From Elephas maximus indicus (taxonomy: Eukaryota > Chordata > Mammalia > Proboscidea > Elephantidae), in contig NC_064821.1 of NCBI RefSeq assembly GCF_024166365.1, positions 49,813,093 to 49,877,092 on the forward strand: 64,000 nt of DNA, given 5' to 3'. Below are positions 41,273 through 52,887 of this stretch, piece by piece (position 1 is the stretch's first letter; each line of letters begins with the position of its first letter). The notes below the pieces were generated by a model. It was not told where the DNA came from and did not search any database. It worked only from the letters and a program-made list of their open reading frames with translations. Both the position numbers and the translations under genes were made by a program.

Positions 41273-41473
41273 TAAACCCATTGCTTTTGAGCCTATTCTA
41301 ACTCATAGCAACCCGATAGGACAGAGTAGAACTGCCCTATAGGGTTTCCTAGACTGCAGTCTTTACAGAAGCAGACTGCCACATCTTTTTCCCACAGAGT
41401 GGCTGGTGGGTTCAAACTGCCAGCCTTTTGGTTAGCAGCCAAGCACTTAACCACTATGCCACTGGGGTTCCTT
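41273..41473 (-). mobile_element. AfroSINE copy, long subfamily
   Basis: Reverse-strand element from TTAAACCCATTGCTTTTGAGCC to CACTATGCCACTGGGGTTCC. The flanks GATACCAGGG and GATGCCAGGG look like a decayed duplication. Confidence 0.93.
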
Positions 41474-41794
41474 TGATGCCAGGGTAGTACAGTTCGTTTG
41501 GTGGGGCTCCATCTGTGTTTCGGTTAGAAGTAAGGTGAAAGATAGGCTATGAGGAGAAATGAAGAAAAAAAAATTACCAGGAAAATATAATGGCACAGAT
41601 ATCAGGGTGCTATTTTTCTTCATATGTTAATTGTATCTCAGAAAGACTATTTTTCTTCTTTCCCTTGCCGTCTTTCACTCTTTTTAAAACCACTTACCAA
41701 TCTTTTCTAATCTAATAATTGATATGACATGCTATAATTTTTGGCCTTTCCTTAAGAAAGCTTTTTTTTTTTTTTAACATGCCAGGAGTACTAG

Positions 41795-42000
41795 TAATAA
41801 TAATAGCTGATGTGTTCAGCACTCAGGACACGCTAAGCACTTTACGTGGATGATTTTATTTAACCCTGTTAAGTGAGGATATGATTACTTTTTCACTTTT
41901 TATGTAGACGAGGGAAGTGATACCTCAAAGAAGTTGTATGAGAAGGTCACACAGCCATTAAATGGTGATAGATTGAACCCAGTGGGCCTAATGCCATTGG
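41795..42000 (-). repeat. MIR SINE
   Basis: GTTCAGCACTCAGGACACGC, then GACGAGGGAAGTGATACC, then GGTCACACAGCCATTAAATGG is the MIR core on the reverse strand. Confidence 0.75.
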
Positions 42001-42255
42001 CCAGTGCTCTGCAGGTACGGTCTCTGGTGTTCAGAGATTAGACTTCATTGTGTACTAGCAAGCAGCCTGAAGTTAGCTAGGGAGACAAGTCTGTCTTTGC
42101 TTAGCCTTCCACTCTTGTCCAGGCTGTTCCGCTCCGGCCGTGGGTTATCAGTTCTCACCACTTTGCCCTGGTCCTCAAAGGATGCCTCCTCCCCATTTCA
42201 TAGACGCAGTTGCCTTTTACCCCTCAGAAGAAATAGAAGTCTTCAGGCACTTCTT

Positions 42256-42927
42256 TTTTTTATTAATTGTGGTTTAAGTGAGAGTTTACAATTCGAGTCA
42301 GTTTCTCATACAAAAACTCATACACACAATGCTATGTGACCCTCGTTTCCCTCCCTAAAATGTGGCAACACTTTCTCTCCACCCTGTATTTCCCATGTCC
42401 GTTCAGCCAGCACTTGTCCCCCTCTGCCTTCTCATCTTGCCCCCAGACAGGAGCTGCCCACATAGCCTCATGTGTCTACTTGAGCTAAGAAGCACACTAC
42501 TAACAGTATCATTTTATGTCTTACAGTCCAGTCTAGTCTTTGTCTGAAGAGTTGGCTTTGGGAATGGTTTTAGTTCTGGGCTAACAGAGAGTCCAGGGGC
42601 ATGACCTCTGGGGTCCCTTCAGCCTCAGTCAGACCATTAAGTCTGGTCTTTTTGCTACAATTTGAGGTCTGCATCCCACTTTTCTCCTGCTCCATTGGAG
42701 ATTCTCTGTTGTGTTCGCTGTCAGGGCAGTCATCAGTGGTAGCTGGGCACCATCTAGTTCTTCTGGTCTCAGGCTGATGCAGTCTCTGGTTTATGTGGCC
42801 CCTTCTGTCTCTTGGGCTCATATTGCCCTTGTGTTTTTGGTGTTCTTCATTTTTCTTTTCTCCAGGTGAGCTGAGACCAATTGATGCATCTTAGATGGCC
42901 GCTTATTAGCTTTTAAGACCCCAGATG
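42256..42927 (-). mobile_element. L1 3' UTR copy, 5'-truncated, with target-site duplication
   Basis: Reverse-strand L1 3' UTR only, with the landmarks CAGACCATTAAGTCTGGTC and TTCTTCTGGTCTCAGG. It is flanked by TTCA(G/A)GCACTTCTT (42,242-42,255 and 42,928-42,941). Confidence 0.92.
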
Positions 42928-43299
42928 TTCAAGCACTTCTTGAGTGCTACCTCCCCCCCCGCCCACCCCATTGCCATTGTCTTCTTTCTGTTTTCAGGAG
43001 ATGAAGCCTGCCTCTTCCTGATAAAACTAATAGTTATGGTAATGGTAAAGGGCAAATATTTAGTGAGTGCCAGGCACTGTTCTAAGTGCATGATTTTTAT
43101 TGCATGTAATCTAGGGCTAAGGTCTTCATCTGTATTCCCTCCTATCTCCCCAGCGTCTGACTCTCTTCATTATCTTTTCAATCTACCTTTCCTTCTCCAC
43201 ATGTTTTGTTTCAGACAATCTCCAGTTCACTGCTATTGCTAACAACAGCAACAGAATGCATCCTTTGATCCTGCATTCCTCTCTAGCTGCCACTTTATT

Positions 43300-43720
43300 T
43301 CTTTCCTCACCTTTCATGGACTCTTCCAAGAGTTAAGAATAGATCTCTTATTCCCCTTTCAATGTTAAGCACCACCCTCACATTTTTGGAGGATTTTTTT
43401 CCTTTTTGGAAGCTTTTTTCTTGTTACTCCACTGAAGCTGCTCTTTCTAAGACCACAGTGACTTCCTGAGTGCCCAATCCCCTGGGCACTTTTCAGAACA
43501 TGTTATTTAACCTCTCTTTGGCCTTTGACCCACGTGACCACTTCTTTTTTGAGTCTCTTTCTTTGGAAATCATGAGTATACTCATTTTTCTTGGTTCCTT
43601 TTTTGCTTTTCCATCATCTCCATCATAGACTGCCCTTTCCCTAAATACACCTTAGATAAGATCTTCCTCAAGATTCTGTTCTAATTATCTTCTCATTCCC
43701 ACCCTCGAGGTGTATTTGTT
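43300..43720 (+). repeat. L2/CR1-type LINE coding remnant
   Basis: TCCACTGAAGCTGCTCTTTCTAAGACC, then CTTTGGCCTTTGACCCACGTGACCAC is the DNA counterpart of the L2/CR1 reverse-transcriptase palm motif (AFDxVDH). Heavily decayed. Confidence 0.55.
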
Positions 43721-43787
43721 GAATGAATGAATACCCTGTTCTTGAGCATTCATGCATTTATTCTCCAGGTGTTTAGTGCCTCCTGTA

Positions 43788-43835
43788 GTCCCCATTGGAA
43801 TCAACTTGATGGCAATAGGTCTGGTTTTTGTTTTT
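43788..43835 (+). mobile_element. AfroSINE tail fragment
   Basis: ATTGGAATCAACTTGATGGCAATAGG followed by a T-rich run. The element is 5'-truncated to its last 45 or so bases. Confidence 0.7.
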
Positions 43836-44066
43836 TTTTTTTTGTAGTCTGTACTCAGTTCTAAAGTGCTTGGGATGTGGAGGTGAACTAGGTTGCAAAG
43901 TTCTGCCCTAGGTACCTAGGGTTATCTATCCTGTTTATACTGGTAACTTATCTCCCTGAGCATATCTCTTACCTGAGATCTGGAACCCCATCTCCAGCTG
44001 CCCCAGCATGGCTGACCATAAGAGCACATGATCTCTCAATCTGCTGTATTTATATACACAGTCATG

Positions 44067-44270
44067 CGGTCCTTGGGTGGTGCAAACAATTAGTGTGCTT
44101 GGCTACTAGCCAAAAGGTTGGAGGTTCAGGCCTACCTAGAGGCACCTAGGAAGAAAGGTCTGGTGATTTACTTCTGAAAAATCAGCCATTGAAAACCCTA
44201 TGGAACATAGTTCTACTCTGACACACATGGGGTCGCCATGAGTTGGAGTCTACTCAGCAGCAACTGGTTT
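44067..44270 (+). mobile_element. AfroSINE copy, diverged
   Basis: The head is GTCCTTGGGTGGTGCAAACAATTAG, the B box is AGGTTCAGGCC, and the tail is GAGTTGGAGTCTACTCAGCAGC. Confidence 0.85.
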
Positions 44271-44279
44271 ATGCTTTTG

Positions 44280-44925
44280 GGCACCAAGTTGGGTCAACAA
44301 AAACTCAGTGCAGCTCAGTCTTTATCAAGAGTACTGTTGAGAAGGAGAAGGAGACTCAGGGATCAGTGAAGGAGATGGACTATAGGACTAATGGTGTCCA
44401 TGAACTACTACCTCCTTTGTCAAGAGACCAGGAGAACTGCATAGTGCCCAGCTACCATTACTGGATGTTTTGATCACAGCCATAATAGATGAATCCTGAT
44501 CAAAAGGGAGAAAAATGTGGAATGGAAGTTCACATTATTAAAGATTCCAGGCTTACTGGATCTGCTGAGACTGGAGAAACCCACAAAACTATTGCTCTGA
44601 GATAGTCTTTAAACCTTTAAACTATCCCCTGAAATTATCTTTAGAGTAATCAGCAGTTTAGCTCAATTAGTAAGGAACGTATGCTTTAAGTATTGTGCTC
44701 TCTTAAAAGATTGTACGTGTGAGACCAAATTGACAACAGCTACTACAGTGTAGATGAGATGACTGGGAGCAGTGAGTCTAAGTTAAAGGTGGTAAAACAA
44801 TTTGAGTAGAAATAGCAAGATTATTGACACAAAGTAAGAATGTAACTAGTGTCAATGAACTGTACGTGTAGAAATTGTTGAATGGGTACATGTTTTGCTT
44901 CGTATATTGTCACCAAAGCAAAAAG
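44280..44925 (+). mobile_element. Old L1 3' UTR copy, sense strand
   Basis: GAGACCAGGAGAACTGCATAGTGCCCAGC, then AAAAATGTGGAATGGAAGTTC, then GTGTCAATGAACTG, then AATTGTTGAATGGG matches the sense text of the L1 3' UTR copies (compare the complement of 42,700-42,760). Confidence 0.75.
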
Positions 44926-44929
44926 GGCG

Positions 44930-45858
44930 GAATAGCATCTGACCTCATCTGACTTTACAAGGGGGAGGAGAGAGACTCAAGATCAACATCAGCACAAGGC
45001 TGATTCCTATGAGGTGGAAGTCAGGCATACTTCCTCTCTCCAACCTTTCTATCAGTTCTGACACCACCCATCCCTCTCACGGCACTGTACTCTGCTGGAT
45101 TTGATAATTCATTCTAATGGCTACACAGAACTCACAGACTGCTCACAGTTATGGGGTTTATTATGTAAGTAACAGGTTACAACTCAGGATCAGGAACAGC
45201 TCAGGATATGGTTCTTTGGTGAGGACAGCTTCTTGGCCATTGCCGCCAGGCCCTGTGCTCTCAGCCTGGACCGTGTGCTTTTGGCCCCTTGGCCCCCTGG
45301 GCCAGCCTCTGCTGTGCTCAGGCAAGTGTTAAAAGCTCCTTAGCTGCACCAGTAACTGCCCGGAGGCATCCCAGTCTGCCAGCAAGCCTCCTATAAGCAG
45401 GCACTCAGCTCTCTAGCGCTGTGGGTCAGCACACCCACCATAGCCACCTCACTCTGTGAAAGCCAGAAAACCTACTGTGCCATATTGTGCCCATTTCCTG
45501 GTTCTTCTGCAACTGTTTCTCTGCTGCCACTTCTTGCTGTCTCCAGAGTTACAGCTTTCTGTCTGCCTCCTGGGTCTAGGAGGTTCTCAGCACAGGCAAT
45601 CCGGGTCCAAAGAACTCATTCGTTCCACTCCTGGCTCTTCTTCATGATAGTGAAGTCCCCTTTTTCATTTCTAGGATTGTATCTCTTTAAGCCAAGTGGA
45701 GTGGCAAAACTGGCCAATCCCCTCGTTAGGGTTCCATATGCCTTATTTGCATAGCTCCACATCTGCAAGAATTCCATGTACCTTATTTACATCATTAGCA
45801 GGTTGTCCAATTCACTTGGTGGGCCATAAGCACCTCATTTGTATAGCCCCAACCCTGC
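44930..45858 (-). repeat. Putative LTR (old endogenous retrovirus type), left part
   Basis: The block CTGTACTCTGCTGG, then CACAGAACTCACAGACTGCTCACAG, then GGGGTTTATTATG resembles the antisense of a polyadenylation region in an old mammalian LTR. It resumes after the RTE at 48,681. The terminal dinucleotides and exact ends cannot be fixed, and no retroviral coding sequence is present. Confidence 0.45.
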
Positions 45859-48671
45859 AATTCCAATTAATAATCAGAATATGGAATGTACAAAGTATGA
45901 ATCTAGGAAAATTGGAAAGCATCAAAAATGAAGTGGAAAACGTAAACATCGATATCGTAGGCATTAGTGAGCTGAAATGGACTGGTATTGGTCATTTTGA
46001 ATCGGATAGTCATATGGTCTGCTCTGCAGGGAATGACAACTTGAAGAGGAATGGCGTTGCATTCATCGTCAAAAAGAACATTTCAAGATCTATCCTGAAG
46101 TACACTGTCAATGATGGGATAATATCCATAGGCCTACAAAGAAGACCAGTTAATACGACTATTCAAATTTACGCATCAAGCACCAAGGCCAAAGATGAAG
46201 AAGTTGAAGATTTTTACCAATATCTGCAGTCTGAAATTGATCAAATGTGCAATCAGGATGCATTGATAATTACTGGTGATTGGAATACGAAAGTTGGAAA
46301 CAAAGAAGAAGGATTGGTAGTTGGAAAATACGGCCTTGGTGATAGAAGTGATGCCAGAGATCACATGATTGAATTTTGCAAGACCAACCACTTCTTCATT
46401 GCAAATACCTTTTTTCACTGACATAAATGGCGACTATACACGTGGACCTTGCCAAATGGAATACACAGGAAGCAAATTGACTACATCTGTTGAAATTTTG
46501 AGACAATGAAAAAGCTCAATATCATCACTCAGAGCAAGGCCAGGGGCCGACTGCAGATCAGACCGTCAATTACTCATATGGAAGTTCAGGTTGAAACTGA
46601 AGCAAATTACAACAAGTCCACAAGAGCCAAAGTACAACCTTGAATATATCCCATCTGAATTTAGAGACCATCTCAAGAGTAGATTTGACACATTGAACAC
46701 TAATGACCAAAGACCAGATGAGTTGTGGAATGACATCAAGGATATCATACATAAAGAAAGCAAGAGATCATTGAAAAGACCGGAAAGAAAGAAAAGATCA
46801 ACGTGGATGTCAGAGGAGACTCTGAAATTTGCTCTTAAACGTCGAGAAGCTAAAGCAAAAGGAAGAAATGGTGAAGTAAAAGAGATGAACAGGAGATTTC
46901 AAGGGTGACTCGAGAAGACAAAGTAAAGTATTATAATGACATGTACGAAGACCTGGGGATAGAAAACCAAAAGGGAAGAACATGCTGAGCATTTCTGAAG
47001 CTGAAAGAACTGAAGAAAAAATTCACACCTTGAGTTGCAGTAGTGAAGGATTCTATGGGTAAAATTTTAAACAACACAGGAAGCATCAAAAGAAGATGGA
47101 AGGAATACACAGAGTCACTATACCAAAAAGAATTGGTCAATGTTCAGCCATTTCAGGAGGTAAACGTGATCAGGAACCGTTCGTACTGAAGGAAGAAGTC
47201 CAAGCTGCACTGAAGGCATTGGTGAAAAACAGGGCTCTGGGAACTGAAGGAATACCAACTGAGATGTTTGAACAAATGAATGCAGTGCTGGAAGGGCTCA
47301 CTGGTCTCTGCCAAAAAATTTGGAACAGGCTACCTGGCCACCGACTGGAAGAGATCCATATTTATGCCTATTCCCAAGAAATGTGATCCAAATGAATGTG
47401 GAAATTATCGAACAATATCATTAGTGTCACATGCCAGCAAAATTTCGCTAAAGATTATTCAAAAGTGGCTGCAGCAGTATATTGACTGGGAACTGCCAGA
47501 AATACAAGCCAGATTTAGAAGAGGACGTGAACCAGGGATATGGCTGATGTCAGATGAATCCTGGCTGAAAGTAGAGAATACCAGAAAGATATTTACTTGT
47601 GTTTTATTGACTATACATAGACTGTGTGGATCGTAACAAGTGTTCCATTATCGTGGAGAATGGGAATTCTGGAGCACTTAATTCTGCTTATGAGGAATCT
47701 GTACATGGATCAAGAGGCAGTCTGTCATTTGAACAGAACAAGGGAATACTGCATGCTTTAAAGTCAGGAAAGGTGTGTGTCAGGGTTGTATCCTTCCACC
47801 ATACCTATTCAATCTGTCTGCTGAGCAGATAATCCGATAAGATGGACTATATGTAGAAGAACAGGGCATCAGGATTGGAGGAAGACTCAGTAACAACCTG
47901 TGTTATACAGATGACACAACCTTGCTTGCTGAAGGTGAAGAGGACTTGAAGCACTTACTGATGAAGATCAAAGACCACAGCCTTCAGTATGGATTACACC
48001 TCAACGTAAAACAAAAATCCTCACAACTGGACTAACATGACGATAAAGGGAAAAAAGGTTGAGGTTGTCAAGGATTTCGTTTTCCTTGGATCCAGAATCA
48101 AAACGCATGGAAGCAACAGTCAGGAAATCAGAAGACGCATTGCATTGGGCAAATCGGCTGCAAAAGACTTCTTTAAAGTGTTGAAAAGCAAAGATGTCAC
48201 CTTGAGGACTAAGGTGCGCCTGACCCAAGCCATGGTGTTTTCAGTTGCCTCATATGCGTGTGAAAGTTGTACAGTGAATAAGGAAGACTGAAGAAGAATT
48301 GACAGTTTTGAATTGTGGTGTTGATAAAGAATATTGAATATACCATGGACTGGCAAAAGAATGAACGAATCTGTCTTGGAAGGATTACAACCAGAATGCT
48401 CTTTAGAAGCAAAGATGGCGAGACTGTGTCTCACATACTTTGGACATGTTATCAGGAGGAATCAGCCCCTGGAGAAGGACATCATGCTTGGTAAAGTAGT
48501 GGGTCAGCGAAAAAGAAGAAGACCCTTAACGAGATGGATTGACACAGTGGCTGTAACAGTGGGCTCAAGCATAGCAATGATTGTGAGGATGGCGCAGGAC
48601 CAGGCAGTGTTTTCTTCTTTGTGCATGGGGTCACTATGAGTTGCAACTGACTCGACAGCCGCTAACGATAA
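45859..48671 (+). mobile_element. RTE (BovB-like) LINE, nearly complete coding length, inactivated
   Basis: It starts at the N-terminus of the apurinic-type endonuclease (IRIWNVQSMN, then GISELKWTG, then GDWNTKVG, 45,875-46,420). It continues through the linker and reverse transcriptase (LKEEVQAALKALVKNRALGTEG at 47,188; DYT/CVDRN region near 47,615). It ends in the standard RTE tail. The catalytic YADD reads YTDD (near 47,910), and frames are broken at several points (for example the stop after TFFH at 46,421). It is flanked by CAACCCTGC (45,850-45,858 and 48,672-48,680), so this is a single 2.8-kb insertion missing only the 5' UTR end. Confidence 0.93.
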
Positions 48672-48680
48672 CAACCCTGC

Positions 48681-48835
48681 GAGGGCTGCATGCACCTTGT
48701 TTGCATTGTTAGCAGGTTGTCCAATCCCCCTGGTGGGCCATAAGCACCTTATTTGCATAGTCTGACCCAGTAATTTTGTGGGACCATGGCTAGAAGGGCC
48801 CTATTAAGTAATTCACTGCACTGCACACTTAAAAT
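48681..48835 (-). repeat. Putative LTR, right part, with a duplicated unit
   Basis: GTTAGCAGGTTGTCCAATCCCCCTGG, then GGGCCATAAGCACCTTATTTGCATAG repeats the text at 45,797-45,845 on the other side of the RTE. Removal of the RTE leaves two adjacent units of about 90 bases. Confidence 0.5.
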
Positions 48836-49554
48836 GAAATAAAAAAAAAAAAAACGAAATAGATATATCTAAATAGAACAGTACTGTTGAGAGCATGTTT
48901 TTATGAAGGATTGAGCAAAGGATATTATAACCCATGCATCGCCTGAGAGAGTAGTTTTTAATCTTTTTGTATCAGGGAGCTCTCTGAAAATTTTATGGAA
49001 ACCAGGAGCCTTCAATGGCCTACATGGGCCCTAGGTTGGGAACCCCTGTTCCAGGTATTCTAAAATGTGTCCTTAAACCAGTAAAGGTGATGCCTGGTTC
49101 TTCTCATTCTGGCCACTCTAAAATTGCGTTCTCTGAATTGTATTTTGTCATTAAGCATTTGCCTGTATTGAAGAATGTTGACCATGTCCTAAATGGCTAT
49201 ACATGTATACAAGTATAGTGTGTACTAATCTCACTCCTGGCTTTATCTTATTTTCTATTTACTTCTGCCCTAATTTCCTTATCTAATTGATTTTAACTTA
49301 ACTTGATTAAGTTAAATGAAACTAAAAATACATTGTGTTTTGTTAATCACTTTAAATCCTTCCAAGAAAATGCTAGCCGTAAATAAAACAAACGTCAACT
49401 GTCTGTAGGGCATTTAATTTGTGTATTTTTACTGGTACTTGATTCTTGGTAGTCTAATCATTATGTATCTTTTCTTCTTAAAACCTCATTCTGTAGTGTA
49501 AATTTTATAGAATTTTTATCATCCATTTAGGTATCCTGGCCTGAAATCTAGACT
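48836..49554. other. Intron, nothing firmly recognised
   Basis: An A-run lies at 48,840-48,854. GGGCCCTAGGTTGGGAACCCCTG (49,025) resembles the end of an old DNA transposon but is too short to assign. Confidence 0.4.
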
Positions 49555-50030
49555 CTTCACTCTTTGTCACATCTCACTTCCAGATAATGGCCAGGTTCTC
49601 TTGATTGTACACATAAAATATCTCTGAAATCTGTCTCTTCCGGTACATCCCCATTGTGCAGGCTTGCCTTTGTCCTGCTCCAGTCCATTCTGTGCATAGT
49701 GACTGGAGTGATTTGTTCTGCTTTTAGAGTGATTTGTTTTAAAAGATAAATCTCATGCTTAATCCTCTGCTCACATCCTTTAAAAGTTTTTCCTTGCCTT
49801 TGTGAAGAAGTTCACCTTCTTACTATGGTATTCAGAGCTCATCGTGAGCTTGTCCCAGCCTGTTTTTCTTGCCTTGTATCTTGCCATGCCCATATATGCT
49901 TATCCATATCAAACAACTTGGATTTCCCTAAACACTGTGAGTTCTTACAAGGCCTCTCTGCCTTTCACTTTGTGCTCTCTGTCCCTCATCTAGCTAACAC
50001 CTATTTGTCTTTGAAGAAGAAACTCAGGTA
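49555..50030 (+). repeat. L2 LINE fragment
   Basis: CCTGCTCCAGTCCATTCTG, then TCATGCTTAATCCTCTGCTCACATCC, then TTCAGAGCTCATCGTGAGCTTGTCCC follows the L2 consensus order (CTCCAGTCCATT ... CACTTCCCTGC ... GCCTACAAGGC). Confidence 0.55.
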
Positions 50031-50111
50031 ATATGCACAGCATAAGAATTTATGTGTTGCTAGATTTTCACAGTTACTCTCTGGGATGATTCAGTCATGA
50101 CATTAATACAC

Positions 50112-50180
50112 AGATGTTGTTATTAGGTGCCATTGAGTCAATTTTTGACTTAGAGTGTGACCCTATGTAGCATAAGTGAA
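50112..50180 (-). mobile_element. AfroSINE/RTE tail fragment
   Basis: GATGTTGTTATTAGGTGCCATTGAGTC to GACCCTATGTAG, read on the reverse strand. It is truncated to about 70 bases. Confidence 0.65.
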
Positions 50181-50284
50181 TTTGAATCCGAGAAAACTGT
50201 TTATGAAAAAAATGAGATAATACTTTATCCACAGTCAAACTGCTGGTAGTGTCTCTGGGGATTTGAAGTATTTACAGACATACA

Positions 50285-50600
50285 CACAGTATGACAGGAC
50301 TCTTTTGGCTGTAAGTAATAGAACAACTTGATTCAGTTTAAGCAGAAAAAGGGGATTTATTTTAAGGATACAGGAATCCCCTTAGGGAACCGAGACACAG
50401 ATGCTGGGTCACAGGAAGACACTGGAGCCAGGAATCCAAATACTGCCTGGGCTTCCTTTGCCTCTGGTTTCAGCTCATTATGGTTATCCCTTAAGTGTAC
50501 GCTCCATGGCCTCGCTTCTCCCTCACTTCCTCATTCTCTCTTGGCAACTCTGGCTAACCCAACTACATGCCTACTACGTGCGGCTGAACATGACTAGAGG
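50285..50600. repeat. Unassigned old dispersed repeat
   Basis: CTCTTTTGGCTGTAAGTAATAG, then GGGGATTTATTTTAAGGATACAGG is text I associate with a dispersed mammalian repeat without a firm family name. Confidence 0.35.
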
Positions 50601-50849
50601 AAAGCAGGCCATGCTTCTGGGTCTAACTTTTGTCAACTTTTTGTTTTGAAAGTTTTCAAATATGCAGAAAGGGTGTAAGAATAGTACAATAAACACTGTC
50701 ACCTAGATTCGTCAATTGTTGACTTTTTGACACGTTCACTTATCTCTCCTGGTATATAAGTGTGTGTGTGTACATGTAAACATACATACACACGTGCACA
50801 TACACCTGTTGGTTTTGGCTGAACTGTTTGAAAGTATAAAGAACAATAA

Positions 50850-51010
50850 AACAGAGATAGGAAGCAGGAGGTGGTCAGGGAAGGCCTCGTTGAGAAGGTG
50901 ACATTTGAGCAAAGACTCAGAGGAGGAGAGGAAGGAAGTCGAGCAGTTATCTTGGGGATGAGCATTCCAGGGTAGAGCGAGGCAGCAGTATAGTAAGTCA
51001 TCACTAGCAT
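50850..51010 (+). repeat. Ancient interspersed repeat, family not assigned
   Basis: GGAAGGCCTCGTTGAGAAGGTGACATTTGAGC, then GATGAGCATTCCAGGGTAGAG. It belongs with the copies at 20,280-20,460 and elsewhere. Confidence 0.5.
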
Positions 51011-51332
51011 CCAGGTGTGTGTTGAAAAAGAGACTCTCAAGCCCTATACTGTATTGTTCAAATATTCACTGCTCTCCTTGGGGAAAGATTATATATATTT
51101 CCCTGCCCCACTGGCTTCAGACTTGGCCATGTGACATTTTGGCCAATGAAATATGAGAATGAAGTATGTCACTTCTTAACCAATGTGTAGTTTGCCATTC
51201 CTCTTTTCCCTCTGCCATGAAAATTAGCAGTGCTTCAGATAGAAGCTACTAGTCATCCTGGGTCTGGGAGTGAAGACAGTCCGGAACAGAACTACACTTT
51301 TCATCTGTGTGTTTTTAGGTTTTATAGACATA

Positions 51333-51427
51333 CCAAAAAAAAAAAAAAAAAAACCAAACGTGTTGCCATCAAGTCGATTCCGACTCACAGCGTCCCTGTA
51401 GGACAGGATAGAACTGCCTCATACGGT
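51333..51427 (-). mobile_element. AfroSINE copy, 5'-truncated, with target-site duplication
   Basis: Only the last 75 or so bases plus an A-run of about 20. It is flanked by TTTTATAGACATA (51,320-51,332 and 51,428-51,440). The long A-run and perfect duplication mark a recent insertion. Confidence 0.95.
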
Positions 51428-51799
51428 TTTTATAGACATAGTAGGAAATAATCATTGTTTTCTTTCTCTTCATCAGAAATTGTGTGAAGGGAGAACAATG
51501 GGAAAAAATAGAAATGTATTAATGTATCATTGCTATCTGCATTTATGCATAATTTGTACTAATAATATACATTGCAATGTAAGTATATCTCCTTTTGAAA
51601 GGAGGTATCAAAGTGAATTGAAAATACTTTTTTTTTCTTCTAAAGATACAGCATTGCTAAGCTGCTTTGGTGTGACCGCTCTAGGAAAAGGTAACAGATG
51701 CCCCAGACTGAGTTGCAGCCCTTGCTTTGTGTTGTGTCCTCTCCTCATTGTACCTTGTTCAGGCCTTATCATGCTATGTTATGATCATTGATTTTCTTC

Positions 51800-52112
51800 T
51801 CTTGTCTGCCCCCAGTGGGCCTACAACTCCTTGAGGGTGGGGATTCTGACTCAACTGTCTTATCTTTAATGCTTGCCACAGTGGCCGGTGGAAACCCTGG
51901 TGGTATAGTGGTTAAGTGCTACGGCTGCTAACCAAAAGATTGGCAGTTTGAATCCACCAGGCGTTCCTTGGAAACTCTATAGGGTAGTTCTAATCTGTCC
52001 TGTAGGGTCACTGTGAGTCGGAATTGACTCAATGGCAATGTGTTTTTGTTTTTGGTTTACAGTGGTTGGTGCAAAGTAGGCATGGAATAAATATTCCAAC
52101 AAAGGACTGAAT
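51800..52112 (+). repeat. L2 LINE 3' end, split by a SINE
   Basis: CCTACAACTCCTTGAGGGTGGGGATTC, then TTAATGCTTGCCACAGTGG, the SINE, then TTGGTGCAAAGTAGGCATGGAATAAATATTCC. Confidence 0.75.
51891..52058 (+). mobile_element. AfroSINE copy with target-site duplication
   Basis: GAAACCCTGGTGGTATAGTGG to GCAATGTGTTTTTG. It is flanked by ACAGTGG(CC/TT)GGTG (51,878-51,890 and 52,059-52,071) inside an L2 tail. Confidence 0.95.
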
Positions 52113-52374
52113 TTTCTTGGCGAGCTGATGTTCATAAAATGTTGTTTTTTTTTCTAATTTACTTATACTGTATATTATACAGTACTTAACCAGAAAATGG
52201 AATACCAATGCAATATCTGAAACATCAACATTCTATATATAAATTCATTTATTCAACTAAAAGGTAACCGTCAATCACTATGTCATCAGAGGAGTATGAC
52301 TACCTCTATCCCCAAGTCACTGCAACTCTAGAAGGGATTTTCTGTGTGGTGATCAGAGTGTGTACACCATAGTT

Positions 52375-52570
52375 AGTCTGTCCAGGTTCAAACCCACTCT
52401 TTATTTTCTAGCTGCGAGACCTTGAGCAAGTCACTTAACCTCTCTGAGTCATTCCCTCATCTGTAAATCTTTTTGTGTTATTAACCAAGTTAGTATATCT
52501 AAAGCCCTTGGAACAGCACGTGGCACGTGGTGAGTGCTGGCTGTGTTAATTGTAGTATTAGTATTCTTAT
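52375..52570 (+). repeat. MIR SINE
   Basis: CTGCGAGACCTTGAGCAAGTCACTTAACCTCTCTGAGTC, then GGAACAGCACGTGGCACGTGGTGAGTGC is the MIR core and 3' end. Confidence 0.85.
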
Positions 52571-52699
52571 TTTGTCTTAGGGTTTCTAGCAGCCTCTGGA
52601 AGTAGGTGCCAGTGACAACATGACCTGGGTTTATTTTCTGGATACTGAATTCGCATCCTCTTTGTATTGGAAGTCTGTTTTTTATTGATGAGGGCTATT

Positions 52700-52887
52700 C
52701 CTTTGTATTTGACTCACGGCAGCCCCATGTGTGCAGAGTAGACCTGCTTCATAGGGTTTTCAAGGCTGTGATTTTTCCAAAGCAGATCACCAGGCCTTTC
52801 TTCCAAGGCACCTCTGGGTGGGTTCAAACGGCCAACATTTTGGCCAGTAGTCCAGTGCCTAACTGTTTGTGCCACCCAGGGTCTCCT
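52700..52887 (-). mobile_element. AfroSINE-related copy, second head variant
   Basis: It has CTTCCAAGGCACCTCTGGGTGGG and GTTTGTGCCACCCAGGG, like the 23,315 and 38,231 copies. Confidence 0.87.

Noticed and set aside
45696..46421. 241-codon frame as a possible cellular endonuclease gene
   Set aside because: The first 60 residues come from LTR sequence and the rest is the RTE endonuclease. A target-site duplication surrounds the element and downstream frames are broken.
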